Of a stretch of 64,000 nucleotides of DNA, positions 25,052-34,007 are shown piece after piece. A program made the position numbers and the translations under genes. How positions within the stretch are numbered: the stretch's first letter is position 1; each line of letters opens with the position of its first letter. The notes under the pieces were generated by a model. That model was not told the DNA's origin. It worked only from the letters and a program-made list of their open reading frames with translations, and did not search any database. Source of the stretch: Streptomyces sp. NBC_00525 (GTDB lineage Bacteria; Actinomycetota; Actinomycetes; Streptomycetales; Streptomycetaceae); the NCBI RefSeq assembly GCF_036346595.1, contig NZ_CP107834.1, positions 4,712,001-4,776,000 on the forward strand, read 5' to 3'.

Positions 25052-27598
25052 TCAGGCCACCGGGAACGCGTAGACGGTCCCGCCGCGCCGGACGACCGCC
25101 GTTCCTTCGTACGCCAGCACCTGGTACCCGGCGGTGACGGTCTCGCCCCCGGGGTCCTGGTTGCCGATGTCCTGGAACTTCCACAGCCGCTTGCCGTCGG
25201 CCGCCGCGAACGCGGTGACCTGGCCGCGCTCGGCGGCGAGGAGGGTCTTCCCGGTGGAGCTGACGGTGATCGCGGGCGTGCCGTCGCCCGCCGCCTCGGT
25301 GGAGCGCTGCCAGACCGCCTTGCCGCTCTCCCGGTCGAGCGCCCCGACGACATGGTTCCGGTTGGTGGTGTACAGCGTGTCGCCCTTCGGCACCGGGACC
25401 CCGAAGACGGAGTCGCGGCCGCCCTCGAGCGTCCACCGTGCCTTGCCGCCGGGCGTCGCGAAGGCCCGCAGACCGCTGCCCTCCGCCGCGTACAGCACGC
25501 CGTCGTCCCCGCCGACGGCCGCCGCGTCCGGCGTGACCCGGCCGAGCGACTTGGTCCACTGCGCCTTGCCGGTCGCCCGGTCGTAGCTGATGAACCGCGA
25601 CTTGTTCCTGGCGGCCTTCACTTGCTTCGCCGTACGGGAGGCCGGCCGCTGCCGCACCACGACGGCGTCCTCGCGGACCGCGATCAGCTGGTACGCGGGC
25701 GCCGCGTCCCCGCGCCCGTTGGGCAGCGCCGAGCGCCACAGCTCCTTGCGCTCCGCGATGTCGTACGCGAACAGATACGACTTGACGACCTTCTTGTCCT
25801 TGCCGCGCTTCTTGCCCTTCTTCGGCTTCGGCGCCTTCACCGTCACCCGGTGCGACCCGGTGAACCAGATGCTCGACCCGTCCGCGCCGACCAGGGTGGC
25901 GAGCGTGAGGCCGGGCAGGTCCTCGAAGCCGTCCTCGTACGCCAGCCGCTCGGCGACCTTGCCGTCCTTCGCCGAGATCCACAGGAACCCGGACGCGCCC
26001 ACCACGAAGCAGTGCTCGTCGTCGGCGGGCAGCGCGGCCCGGTCCCCGGCGCCGTCCTGGCACTCCCAGACCCGGCGCCCGGTGCGCAGGTCCACCGCGC
26101 TCGCCCGCTTCTCGTCGGTCAGGACCAGCAGCCGGTCCTTCCAGAGCGCGGCCGTCAGCGGCGCGGGCTCGCCCTCCGGGTGGGTGTGGATCCAGCGCGG
26201 CTGCGGGGCGGTGCCGGCCAGGGTCGGCCGGGTGCTGCTGGGCGCGGGCTTCGGCTTCGGCTCCGGGGCCGCCTTCGCGTCGTCGCCGGAGCCGGTCGCG
26301 TAGACCGCCCCGCCGCCGATCAGCAGGCCGGCGAGCCCGGCGGCGCCCCCGACCAGCAGCGCCCGCCGGTCGAGACCGGAGCGCGGGGCTCCGGCCGCCG
26401 GCGCCGGGGGCGCGGGTACGGGCAGCGGCTCGGGCGGGAGCTGCGCCGGCGGGTACGCCCCCGAGCCCGGCCACGACGCGGGCGGGGCGGCGGGTACGGG
26501 CTGCGCGGCGGCCGGCCGGCCGATGACCCCGAGTTGCGTGGTGCGGGTGTCCAGGGCCGGCGCGGGGGCGGCGGGCGGCTGCTGCCGGGCGGGCACGGCC
26601 GGTACGGCGTCCTGGACGTCGGCCCCGGCCACCGCCTCCGGCGCGGGGGCCTGCGTCCGGGGCTCCTGCGGGGCGGGCGCGTCGTGTGCGGGCCCCTGCG
26701 CCTCGGGCCCCCGCGCCGATCGGCGGGCCTCGGCGCCCTGCGCGGCCACCGCCGCCGCGAGCCGGTCCGGAAGCCAGCCGGCCGCAGCGAGCGCCGCCGC
26801 GCCCTCCAGCGCGAGTTCGGCGGCCACCGCGCCCGCGTCCGGCCGGTCGGCCGGGTCCTTCGCCAGGCAGCGGGCGATCAGGCCGCGCAACTCCTCGGGC
26901 ACCCCGCCCAGTTCCGGATCGGCCTGCGCGATGCGCTCGGCGGCCTCGGCGGGCGGGCCGTCCGCCAGCGGCGTGGCGCCGGTCGCCGCATAGGCCAGCA
27001 GCAGCCCCAGCACGAAGAGGTCGGACGCCGGACCGGCCTCCTCGCCCGCGAGCTGTTCCGGAGTCAGGTGCCCCAGGCGCACGGACAGCCGGCCGTCGCG
27101 GCCCGCCGCCTCGGCCGCCGCGCCCAGCGGGCCGAACGCGGTCAGCCGGGGGCCGTCCGCGGCGAGCAGCACGGTGCGCGGGGAGAGGCCCTGGAGGGTG
27201 GCGCCGGTGGCGTGCACCCGGGCCAGCGTCTCGGCGAGGCCCGCCCCGAGCACCCGGACCGCGCGCTCGGGCAGCGGCCCCGAGGTCCCTATCGCCTCGT
27301 CCAGGGTCAGTGCCGGCACATAGGGGGTCGCGGTCCACGGCCGCTCGTCCTCGCCGGTGTCCAGCAGCGGGGCGACCCAGCCGCCCGCCAGCCGGTCGGC
27401 GAGGCGCGTCTCCGCGTCGAAGCGGTGCCGGAAGGCGGGCAGCGAGGCGAGTTCGGGGCGGGCGGCGGTGACGACGACGAGGTCCTGTGCGCCGGCTCCG
27501 TGTGCCAGGTACTGCACGGCGGTGGCCGTCTCGCGCAACCGCGCCAGCACGGTGTAGGGCCCGAAGCGGCCTGGCTCGTCCTGACGTGGCGCCTCCAT
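25052..27598 (-). CDS. Pseudokinase with extracytoplasmic PQQ-like beta-propeller
   Basis: Membrane protein of 848 aa. Residues about 10-270 align with a PknB-type Ser/Thr kinase but lack every catalytic residue: no Gly loop, Thr44 in place of the ATP Lys, LQGLSPRT in place of HRDLKPxN, and AFG (154-156) in place of DFG. A Pro/Ala linker follows, then one TM helix (about 412-436). The C-terminal region holds repeated W-containing strands (VWECQDG, ELWRSAL, AQWTKSL, ARWTLEG, AVWQRS, LWKFQD) typical of a PQQ/quinoprotein-like propeller outside the cell. The ATG at 27598 has GAGGGGGG upstream. Catalysis is unlikely; a scaffold or sensor role is inferred. Confidence 0.9.
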   Translation of the reverse strand: MEAPRQDEPGRFGPYTVLARLRETATAVQYLAHGAGAQDLVVVTAARPELASLPAFRHRFDAETRLADRLAGGWVAPLLDTGEDERPWTATPYVPALTLDEAIGTSGPLPERAVRVLGAGLAETLARVHATGATLQGLSPRTVLLAADGPRLTAFGPLGAAAEAAGRDGRLSVRLGHLTPEQLAGEEAGPASDLFVLGLLLAYAATGATPLADGPPAEAAERIAQADPELGGVPEELRGLIARCLAKDPADRPDAGAVAAELALEGAAALAAAGWLPDRLAAAVAAQGAEARRSARGPEAQGPAHDAPAPQEPRTQAPAPEAVAGADVQDAVPAVPARQQPPAAPAPALDTRTTQLGVIGRPAAAQPVPAAPPASWPGSGAYPPAQLPPEPLPVPAPPAPAAGAPRSGLDRRALLVGGAAGLAGLLIGGGAVYATGSGDDAKAAPEPKPKPAPSSTRPTLAGTAPQPRWIHTHPEGEPAPLTAALWKDRLLVLTDEKRASAVDLRTGRRVWECQDGAGDRAALPADDEHCFVVGASGFLWISAKDGKVAERLAYEDGFEDLPGLTLATLVGADGSSIWFTGSHRVTVKAPKPKKGKKRGKDKKVVKSYLFAYDIAERKELWRSALPNGRGDAAPAYQLIAVREDAVVVRQRPASRTAKQVKAARNKSRFISYDRATGKAQWTKSLGRVTPDAAAVGGDDGVLYAAEGSGLRAFATPGGKARWTLEGGRDSVFGVPVPKGDTLYTTNRNHVVGALDRESGKAVWQRSTEAAGDGTPAITVSSTGKTLLAAERGQVTAFAAADGKRLWKFQDIGNQDPGGETVTAGYQVLAYEGTAVVRRGGTVYAFPVA

Positions 27599-27651
27599 GG
27601 CGCATCCCCCCTCGTGACCCACCCGGCCTTCCCTGCGCCGGACGACCGATC

Positions 27652-27954
27652 CTAGTGGGGCGGTTCCTGGCCGCCCCGTCCGCCGTGGCGCTCCGGCTTC
27701 GACCACGGCCATCGCACGCGGTGCCGTTCGCGGCCGTCCGGGGCGTACTCGTAGATCCAGCCCCGCTGGATGCCCAGCCGCTTGGTGTGGCCGGCCGGGG
27801 TGCGGCGGTACGCGTACACGGTGGGCGGGCCGCCCGCGGCGTCCGGGACCGGGACCTCGTACCACTTGGGCGGGTGGCCGGTCGCGCCGGTGAGGACGGG
27901 CAGGACCCGGCCGTCCAGCGGGCCGCCGACGAAGGCGGTGTTCTCGCTTCTCAC
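27652..27954 (-). CDS. Small hypothetical protein
   Basis: Soluble protein of 100 aa, rich in Arg, Pro and Gly, with no family I recognise. Notable stretch [15 protein letters not shown] and aromatic residues ([21 protein letters not shown]). Begins with GTG. Same strand as the pseudokinase and TetR genes, with a 53-nt gap downstream. Coding use and the aromatic pattern suggest a real gene. Confidence 0.65.
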   Translation of the reverse strand: MRSENTAFVGGPLDGRVLPVLTGATGHPPKWYEVPVPDAAGGPPTVYAYRRTPAGHTKRLGIQRGWIYEYAPDGRERHRVRWPWSKPERHGGRGGQEPPH

Positions 27955-27984
27955 CGGGCCAGTCTGACCGATCGGCCCGGCCGG

Positions 27985-28740
27985 TCAGTCATGCGGCAGC
28001 AGATGCTCCGCCGCGCCGACCAGTGGGGCCAGCCGGTCCGCGAGCCGGCCGGCCGGGCCCCGCTCCGTCTCCAGCGGGAGCAGCGCGGCCACGGCGGCGG
28101 CGGTCTGCGGGTCCGACGCGGAGGTGACCGCGAGCAGGCCGATGAACTGGTCGACCAGCCAGTCGCGCAGCTCGCCGGCGTCCGGCCGCTTGCCCTCGTC
28201 CAGCCAGATCAGCGAGGCCGCCTCGACCGCCGCGATCCAGGTGCGCACCATCATGCTCATCCGGGGCGCGGGCTCGTCGCGCCCGTCGTGGCCCAGATGC
28301 AGCAGGATCTGCTCGGCCGCCGCCCGGCGCACCTCGTCCACGATGGTGCCCGTCCGGGACGTCTCGGCGACGCTGCCGCCGCGCAGCAGGGCGCTGAACC
28401 CGGCGTCGTGCTCGTCGACGAAGGCCAGATAGCGATCCAGGACGCGCGTGACGCGCTCGGTCGGCGGGCCCTCGGCGGGCTCGGCGAAGCACAGCTTCAG
28501 CTGCTCGGCGGCGGACCGCAGCGCCGCCTCGTACAACTGCTGCCGCCCACCGGGGAAGTAGCGGTAGACCAGCGGCCGCGACACCCCGGCCACGGTCGCC
28601 ACCTCGTCCAGCGAGACCTCGTCGGGGGCCCGGTGGGCGAAGAGGGTGAGCGCCGCGCCGAGCAACTGGGCGCGGCGCTCCTCGACGCTGAGCCTTCGGT
28701 ACGCACGGCCGGGCGGCGCGGCTGCGGCGGCTGGGGTCAT
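27985..28740 (-). CDS. TetR-family transcriptional regulator
   Basis: Repressor-type protein of 251 aa. The N-terminal helix-turn-helix is RRAQLLGAALTLFAHRAPDEVSLDEVATVAGVSRPLVYRYFPGGRQQLYEAAL; the rest is a helical ligand domain. The ATG at 28740 follows GGGGGGT. It sits 26 nt downstream of the AurF-like gene on the same strand, so the two are probably one transcript and the regulator likely controls the divergent diiron gene pair. Confidence 0.93.
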   Translation of the reverse strand: MTPAAAAAPPGRAYRRLSVEERRAQLLGAALTLFAHRAPDEVSLDEVATVAGVSRPLVYRYFPGGRQQLYEAALRSAAEQLKLCFAEPAEGPPTERVTRVLDRYLAFVDEHDAGFSALLRGGSVAETSRTGTIVDEVRRAAAEQILLHLGHDGRDEPAPRMSMMVRTWIAAVEAASLIWLDEGKRPDAGELRDWLVDQFIGLLAVTSASDPQTAAAVAALLPLETERGPAGRLADRLAPLVGAAEHLLPHD

Positions 28741-28766
28741 ACCCCCCAGCGTAAGGGCTGTCACGG

Positions 28767-29702
28767 TCAGGCCAGCAGGCCCGAGCTCTTCCACAGCCTG
28801 CGCCCCACCCCGTTCAGGACACCGATGTCCTCGAAGAAGTCGGTCAGCCGTTTGGCGCCCGTCCGCATGACCTCCGTGCGGTGTCCGCTGGCCCTGACCT
28901 GGGCGACGGCCTCGTGGCGGTTCAGCCCCACGTTCTCGTACACCTGCGGGTTGATGAAGCAGACGGAGAAGACGCGGGCCGCCTGGCCGCAGCTCACCCT
29001 GGCCAGTTCGCGTTCCCAGCGGGGCGCGGTCACCATCTGGCGGCGCAGCTCCTCGCGGGCGTAGCGGACGTGCCGGGCCTCCTCGATGACGTGGATGCGG
29101 GTCACGCCGCGCACCAGCGGCTGCACGCGCTCGTCGGGGAAGGTCAGCCGCTGCATCCAGTCCAGGATCTCCTCGCCGAGCAGCGTCCCGGCGAAGGAGC
29201 CGGGCGTGGTGGAGACGCTCTTCAGGACGCGGGCCATGTTGTGGTAGCGGCGCGGCACGGTGTACGTGGGGCCGTTGCCCCAGGTGATCATGCGGCCGAA
29301 CATCATCGAGTGCCGGCACTCGTCGGCTATCTCGGTGAGCGCGTAGCGGACGTGGCTGCTGGTCGCGGGCTTGTCGTAGATGTGCCGCACGAGCAGTTGC
29401 ATGAGGATGATCTCGAACCAGATGCCGAGCGAGGCGAGCGAGGCGGCCTCGTGCCGGGCCAGTTCGAGCCGCTGGTCGTGCGACATCCGCTTCCACAGCG
29501 GGGTGTCGTACAGGGAGACCAGCTCGGGCGGCCAGAACCACTTGCCGTCCACGGGCAGGGTGTCCCAGTCGAGTTCCCGGTCCGGGTCGAAGGAGTGCTT
29601 GGCCGAGGCCTCCAGCAGCCGCTCGGCGATCTGCTCGCGGCCGCGCAGCGGGCCGAGTGCGTCGCGGAGCGTCTGCAGGTCGCTTTCGGTGACGGTCGTC
29701 AT
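28767..29702 (-). CDS. AurF-like diiron oxygenase
   Basis: Protein of 311 aa of the AurF (p-aminobenzoate N-oxygenase) type. The diiron ligands are visible: a Glu in LGIWFEIILMQLL, an ExxH pair in EIADECRHSMM, and the His-x3-Glu-x2-His set in IHVIEEARH. AurF oxidises an aryl amine to a nitro group; the substrate here is unknown. ATG at 29702 with GAGGTG about 12 nt upstream (the frame is open to 29723). Divergent from a second diiron protein and followed by a TetR regulator. No biosynthetic cluster is next to it. Confidence 0.9.
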   Translation of the reverse strand: MTTVTESDLQTLRDALGPLRGREQIAERLLEASAKHSFDPDRELDWDTLPVDGKWFWPPELVSLYDTPLWKRMSHDQRLELARHEAASLASLGIWFEIILMQLLVRHIYDKPATSSHVRYALTEIADECRHSMMFGRMITWGNGPTYTVPRRYHNMARVLKSVSTTPGSFAGTLLGEEILDWMQRLTFPDERVQPLVRGVTRIHVIEEARHVRYAREELRRQMVTAPRWERELARVSCGQAARVFSVCFINPQVYENVGLNRHEAVAQVRASGHRTEVMRTGAKRLTDFFEDIGVLNGVGRRLWKSSGLLA

Positions 29703-29739
29703 GGCTGGGGGCACCTCACACATGGGTTACCGGCGGTCA

Positions 29740-29761
29740 CTCATTATGAGACTGCCTGTCA
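29740..29761. promoter_or_regulatory. Candidate TetR operator in the diiron divergent promoter
   Basis: CTCAT-T-ATGAG (29740-29750) is a perfect small palindrome, overlapping TGAGA-N5-TGTCA (29747-29761), which has partial dyad symmetry. They lie 38-59 nt before the AurF-like start. A TTGACC box (29793-29798) on the plus strand is a possible -35 for the other gene. Confidence 0.4.
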
Positions 29762-29880
29762 GCAAGACCGTCAATCCCTCGCGCACGACTTGTTGACCAC
29801 GCGTCTACCAGCGTGTGAACCTGCCAACTGGGCCGGGAGCCCGCCGACTTCCTGATATCCGCGAGGCGAAGGAGCCGTCC

Positions 29881-30990
29881 GTGTCGACCCACGACCTCTA
29901 CACCACCGCCCCCGAGGAGCCGCTGTGGACGGTGCCGGCCACCGGCGCCGCCCGTTTCAGCTGGGACTACGACGACGGCCGCGAACGCCTCCTCGCCCTG
30001 TACCAGAAGGGCAAGGACAAGCAGTGGGACGGCAACAAGCGCATCGACTGGAGCCTGGAGGTCGACCCGTCCGACCCGCTCGGCACCCCCGACGAGGCGC
30101 TCACCCTGTACGGCACCCCGCACTGGGCGAAGATGACCGAGAAGGACCGGGGCGAGCTGCGCAAGCACTACACCGCCTGGCAGTTCAGCCAGTTCCTGCA
30201 CGGTGAGCAGGGCGCGATGATCTGCGCCGCCCGCATAGTCGAGTCCGTCCCCGACCTGGACGCCAAGTTCTACTCCGCGACCCAGGCGATGGACGAGGCC
30301 CGGCACGCCGAGATATACGGCCGGTTCCTGCACGAGAAGGTCGGGATGCTCTACCCGGTCAACGACAGCCTCCAGGGCCTCCTCGGCGACACCCTGCGCG
30401 ACTCCCGCTGGGACATGCCCTACCTCGGCATGCAGGTCCTCATCGAGGGCCTGGCGCTGGCCGCGTTCGGCATGATCCGCGACACCACCACCAAGCCGCT
30501 GCCCAAGCAGATCCTCGCCTACGTCATGCAGGACGAGGCCCGCCACGTCGCCTTCGGCCGGATGGCGCTGCGCGACTACTACAAGCAGCTCGGCGACGCG
30601 GAACGGCGCGAGCGCGAGGAGTTCGTCATCGAGGGCTGCTACCTGATGCGCGACCGGCTCAGCGGGGTGGAGGTGCTGGAGAACTTCGGCATCGGCCGGC
30701 AGGAGGCCAAGGACCTCTCCGAGCACTCCGAATTCCTCCAGCTCTTCCGCAAGCTGCTGTTCAGCCGCATCGTCCCGTGCGTCAAGGACATCGGCCTGTG
30801 GGGCGAACGGCTCCAGAAGGCGTACGTGGACATGGGCGTCCTCGAACTCGGCGACTCCAACCTCGACCTGCTGATGGCCCAGGACGAGGAGATAGCCGAG
30901 CAGCTCGACAAGGACCGCTTCGCGGCCGAGGAGGAGGCCAGGGTCGCGGAGGTCGCCGAGGCGATCGCCCAGGGGGACGCCGGCGCCTGA
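29881..30990 (+). CDS. Ferritin-like / R2-type diiron protein
   Basis: Protein of 369 aa with the four-helix diiron pattern of ribonucleotide reductase R2 and related oxidases: Glu in FLHGEQGAM, ExxH in MDEARHAEIYG, Glu in VLIEGLALAAFG, ExxH in MQDEARHVAFGRM. It is too divergent from NrdB/NrdF for me to call it a reductase subunit, and no large subunit is nearby. The GTG start (VSTHDLY) has AAGGAG 6 nt upstream. Divergent from the AurF-like gene, with the C-terminus Glu-rich (AEEEARVAEVAEAI). Confidence 0.85.
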   Translation: MSTHDLYTTAPEEPLWTVPATGAARFSWDYDDGRERLLALYQKGKDKQWDGNKRIDWSLEVDPSDPLGTPDEALTLYGTPHWAKMTEKDRGELRKHYTAWQFSQFLHGEQGAMICAARIVESVPDLDAKFYSATQAMDEARHAEIYGRFLHEKVGMLYPVNDSLQGLLGDTLRDSRWDMPYLGMQVLIEGLALAAFGMIRDTTTKPLPKQILAYVMQDEARHVAFGRMALRDYYKQLGDAERREREEFVIEGCYLMRDRLSGVEVLENFGIGRQEAKDLSEHSEFLQLFRKLLFSRIVPCVKDIGLWGERLQKAYVDMGVLELGDSNLDLLMAQDEEIAEQLDKDRFAAEEEARVAEVAEAIAQGDAGA

Positions 30991-31005
30991 GCCGGACGCG
31001 CCGCC

Positions 31006-31305
31006 CTACTCCGAGACCTCCACGATCTTCCCGTCCTCGTCCAGCGTGTGGGTGTTCCAGTACGTCCACCACGTGTCGTCGACGTGCTCCGGGACCTTGC
31101 CCTCGGGGTAGCGGGCGTACCCCTTCGGCGGCTCCTCGCCGTCCTTGACGCACGCGCTGCCGGTGCTGCCCACGTACAGCACCGGGTACTCCCCGCCGGA
31201 GCAGACCGCGTCCGCCGTCGAGCAGGCGGAGGTGAGCAGGGCCAGCGCCCCGCCCGTCACGGCGAGGGCGGCGGCGGTCCGCAGGCGGCGGCGGGCTGTA
31301 CGCAT
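31006..31305 (-). CDS. Small secreted lipoprotein
   Basis: Lipoprotein of 99 aa. Basic N-terminus, hydrophobic stretch and lipobox LTSAC (Cys about 28). The mature part is about 70 residues with Cys in DAVCSGGEYPVLYVG and GSACVKDGE, and a conserved-looking tail (KVPEHVDDTWWTYWNTHTLDEDGK). Such small lipoproteins are widespread in Streptomyces; their role is unknown. The upstream gap contains a 16-bp perfect palindrome. Convergent with the R2-like gene, 15 nt away. Confidence 0.82.
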   Translation of the reverse strand: MRTARRRLRTAAALAVTGGALALLTSACSTADAVCSGGEYPVLYVGSTGSACVKDGEEPPKGYARYPEGKVPEHVDDTWWTYWNTHTLDEDGKIVEVSE

Positions 31306-31370
31306 GGTGACTCCTGGTTCAGGGGGTGGCTCGTCGCACTCCAGGCTGCCGCCTCGGCGCCGGACCGCCC

Positions 31371-31386
31371 TGAGTACGCGTACTCA
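31371..31386. promoter_or_regulatory. 16-bp perfect palindrome upstream of the lipoprotein
   Basis: TGAGTACGCGTACTCA is fully symmetric and lies 66-81 nt before the lipoprotein start, in a patch with several more GTAC tetramers. Candidate operator for that gene. Confidence 0.5.
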
Positions 31387-31426
31387 CGTACGGAAACGGC
31401 GTACTTGTACGAATGAGGCGCGTCCC

Positions 31427-32524
31427 TCAGCCTCCGGGGCGCGCCCCGCCGCCTCCCGCCGACAGGGCCCGCTCCACCGCGCGGGCCGCGCCCAGCAGTT
31501 CCGCGTCCCGGCCCCGGTCGGCCACCAGCTGGAGCCCGACCGGGCAGCCGTCCGCCGTGAACCCGGCGGGCACACTGGCCGCCGGATGCCCGCTCAGATT
31601 GAACGCCCAGGTCAGCGCCGTGGAGAAGGTCTCGCCCGGACCCTCGTGGCCGTGCGGGCGGTTGGGCGTGACGGGCGTGAGCAGCAGGGGCGTACGGGCG
31701 AAGAAGGCGTCGAGGCGGCGGTCGTTCTCCGCCCGCGACTCCGCCTCGCGCGGTGTCACGTTCCCGCCCCGCACCGCCGTCCAGACGTCCACCGGGTCCA
31801 GCAGGGCGCAGCCGCCCCCGGCCGTCCGCACCACCCCGGCCGCCTCCAGCCGCCGCACCGCCCCCCGCACCACGGCCGCCACCTCCGGCTCGGTGTCCGC
31901 GAAGCCCAGGTCCGGGCTGTACGCGGCGGCGAGCGGAAGCCGCGGCGCCACCGGCGCGTACCCGTCCAGGACACAGCGCAGATACGTTTCCGCCGCGTCC
32001 GCCGACGCCGCCAGCACCCCGGCCGACGCCAGCCCCGAGCGGTCCGGCGAGGGCAGCAGCCCGTTCGTCGTCTTCAGCCCGAACACCCCGCACCAGGCGG
32101 CCGGGATGCGCACCGAGCCCGCCCCGTCGCTGCCGGTCGCCAGCGCCACCAGGCCCGCCGCGACCGCCGCCGCCGAACCCGCCGACGAACCGCCCGGCGT
32201 CCGGTCGGGCCGCCACGGGTTGACGGTACGGCCGTGCGCGCCGAGTCCCCACGTCTGCCAGTACGTCCCCGGACCGGGCACCGAGGTCGAGCCGACCGGG
32301 ACGCCACCGGCCGCGATCAGCCGGCGGGCCGCGTACGAGCGGATGCCGGACGGGCCCTTCACCGCGAACGGCAGCCCGGCCAGCGGGAGTCCGGACGCGG
32401 CCGGCAGCCGGGCGAGTGCTTCGTCGGGCCAGACGTCGAGGAAGGCGCACAGCTTCCGGTCCGCGCGCTCGATCGCGGCCAGCACCGCGCGCAGTTCCCC
32501 GCGCATGTCCTCGTGAGCCGTCAC
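31427..32524 (-). CDS. Amidase signature family enzyme
   Basis: Hydrolase of 365 aa with the Ser-cisSer-Lys triad of the family: Lys in [10 protein letters not shown], Ser in [12 protein letters not shown] and Ser in [18 protein letters not shown]. Shorter than GatA (about 480 aa) and not beside gatB/gatC, so it is a stand-alone amidase acting on an unknown amide. Starts with GTG behind GGGGGG, 25 nt after the PBP stop, so it is probably co-transcribed with the cell-wall genes upstream. Confidence 0.9.
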   Translation of the reverse strand: MTAHEDMRGELRAVLAAIERADRKLCAFLDVWPDEALARLPAASGLPLAGLPFAVKGPSGIRSYAARRLIAAGGVPVGSTSVPGPGTYWQTWGLGAHGRTVNPWRPDRTPGGSSAGSAAAVAAGLVALATGSDGAGSVRIPAAWCGVFGLKTTNGLLPSPDRSGLASAGVLAASADAAETYLRCVLDGYAPVAPRLPLAAAYSPDLGFADTEPEVAAVVRGAVRRLEAAGVVRTAGGGCALLDPVDVWTAVRGGNVTPREAESRAENDRRLDAFFARTPLLLTPVTPNRPHGHEGPGETFSTALTWAFNLSGHPAASVPAGFTADGCPVGLQLVADRGRDAELLGAARAVERALSAGGGGARPGG

Positions 32525-32549
32525 TCGCCCCCCGTTTCGCCGGCCGGTC

Positions 32550-34007
32550 TCAGTCTCGCAGGGCCGCCTCCATCACGGCACGGGCGATCGGGGCCGCGCT
32601 GCCGCCGCCGCTGATGTCGGCGCGGTCGGCCTCGGCGTCCTCCACGACCACCGCGACCGCGACCGCCGGGCGGGCCGCGCCGTCCGCCTGCGCCCAGGAG
32701 ATGAACCAGGCGTAGGGCAGGTCCGAGTTGTCCACGCCGTGCTGGGCGGTGCCGGTCTTGCCGCCGACCGTCGCCCCGTCGATCGCCGCGTTCGTGCCCG
32801 TACCGTCCCGGACGACGTCCACCATCATCTGCCGCAGCCGCGTCGCCGTCAGCGGGTTCATCGCCCGGTGGTACGCCCGCGAGCCGGTGGTGCGGACGGT
32901 GGCGCCGTCGTGCCGGGTCGTCCGCTCCACCAGATGCGGATACATCAGCTCCCCGCCGTTGGCGACGGCCGCCGCCACCAGCGCCATCTGGAGCGGGGTC
33001 GCCGTGGTGTCGAACTGCCCGATCGAGGACTGGGCCAGCTGGTCGTCGCTCATGTCCGTGTCGAAGTTGCTCGCCGCCACCCCGGACGGGATGCGCAGCC
33101 CGGCGTCGTTGAAGCCGAACCGCTCGGCCGCCGCCACCATCCCGTCGAGCCCGACCTCCACACCCAGATGCGCCATGACGGTGTTGCAGGACACCCGGAT
33201 CGCATCGGCCAGCGACGCCTTCTCGCAGCCCCGCGACTCGTTGGGCAGCACGGTCGAGGTGCCCGGCAGCACGTACGGGGAGGGCGTGTCGGTCGCCGCG
33301 TCCGGATCGGTGACGACCTCCGCGTCCAGCGCCGCCGCCGCCGTCACGATCTTGAACGTGGAGCCGGGCGGATACGTCTGCCGGATTGCCCGGTTCAGCA
33401 TGGGCCGGCTCTCCGCCCCGTTCAGCTCCCGCCAGGCGTCCGTGACGGACGAGCCGGTCCCGGAGAGCCGCCCGGGGTCGTACGACGGGGTGGAGACCAG
33501 GGCCAGCACGCGCCCCGTCGCCGGTTCGACGGCCGCGACCGCGCCCCGCCGGTTGCCGAGCCCCTCGTACGCGGCCCGCTGCACCGCGTCCCGGACCGTC
33601 GTGACGACGTCCCCGCCGGGCTGCCGGTCCCGGCTGACCTCGCCCCACAGGGGGAGCGGGGCCAGCAGCGGATCGGTGCCCGAGAGCACCGGGTCCTCGG
33701 CGTTCTCGATGAGCGTGGTGCCGTACGTCTGCGAGGCGTACCCGGTCACCGGCGCGTACAGGGGCCCGTAACGGTAGGTGCGTTCGTACGCCAGCTGCTC
33801 GCCGGTGTCCTTCGAGCCGGTGACGGGCCGTCCGTCCACCAGGATGTTGCCGCGCGGCTGGTCGTAGCGGGCGATGGTGTTGCGCCGGTTGGCCGGGTTG
33901 GCGTCCAGCTCGTCGGCCTCGAAGACCTGCACACGGGCCGCGTTCACCAGCAGGGCCACGAGCAGCAGCAGGCAGAACGCGGCGGCGTGCCGGATGTAGC
34001 GGATCAC
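32550..34007 (-). CDS. Class B penicillin-binding protein 2 (transpeptidase)
   Basis: Peptidoglycan cross-linking enzyme of 485 aa, anchored by one N-terminal helix ([14 protein letters not shown]). Catalytic motifs are complete: STFK (Ser216), SCN (273-275) and KTG (417-419). GTG start overlaps the stop of the SEDS gene (GTGA), so the transglycosylase and its transpeptidase partner are made together. A PbpA-type protein; Streptomyces has several such SEDS/PBP pairs, used for growth, division or sporulation. Confidence 0.95.
   Translation of the reverse strand: MIRYIRHAAAFCLLLLVALLVNAARVQVFEADELDANPANRRNTIARYDQPRGNILVDGRPVTGSKDTGEQLAYERTYRYGPLYAPVTGYASQTYGTTLIENAEDPVLSGTDPLLAPLPLWGEVSRDRQPGGDVVTTVRDAVQRAAYEGLGNRRGAVAAVEPATGRVLALVSTPSYDPGRLSGTGSSVTDAWRELNGAESRPMLNRAIRQTYPPGSTFKIVTAAAALDAEVVTDPDAATDTPSPYVLPGTSTVLPNESRGCEKASLADAIRVSCNTVMAHLGVEVGLDGMVAAAERFGFNDAGLRIPSGVAASNFDTDMSDDQLAQSSIGQFDTTATPLQMALVAAAVANGGELMYPHLVERTTRHDGATVRTTGSRAYHRAMNPLTATRLRQMMVDVVRDGTGTNAAIDGATVGGKTGTAQHGVDNSDLPYAWFISWAQADGAARPAVAVAVVVEDAEADRADISGGGSAAPIARAVMEAALRD

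Noticed and set aside
24962..27655. An 897-codon frame antisense to the pseudokinase gene
   Set aside because: Same shadow effect; the minus-strand frame has kinase and propeller domains.
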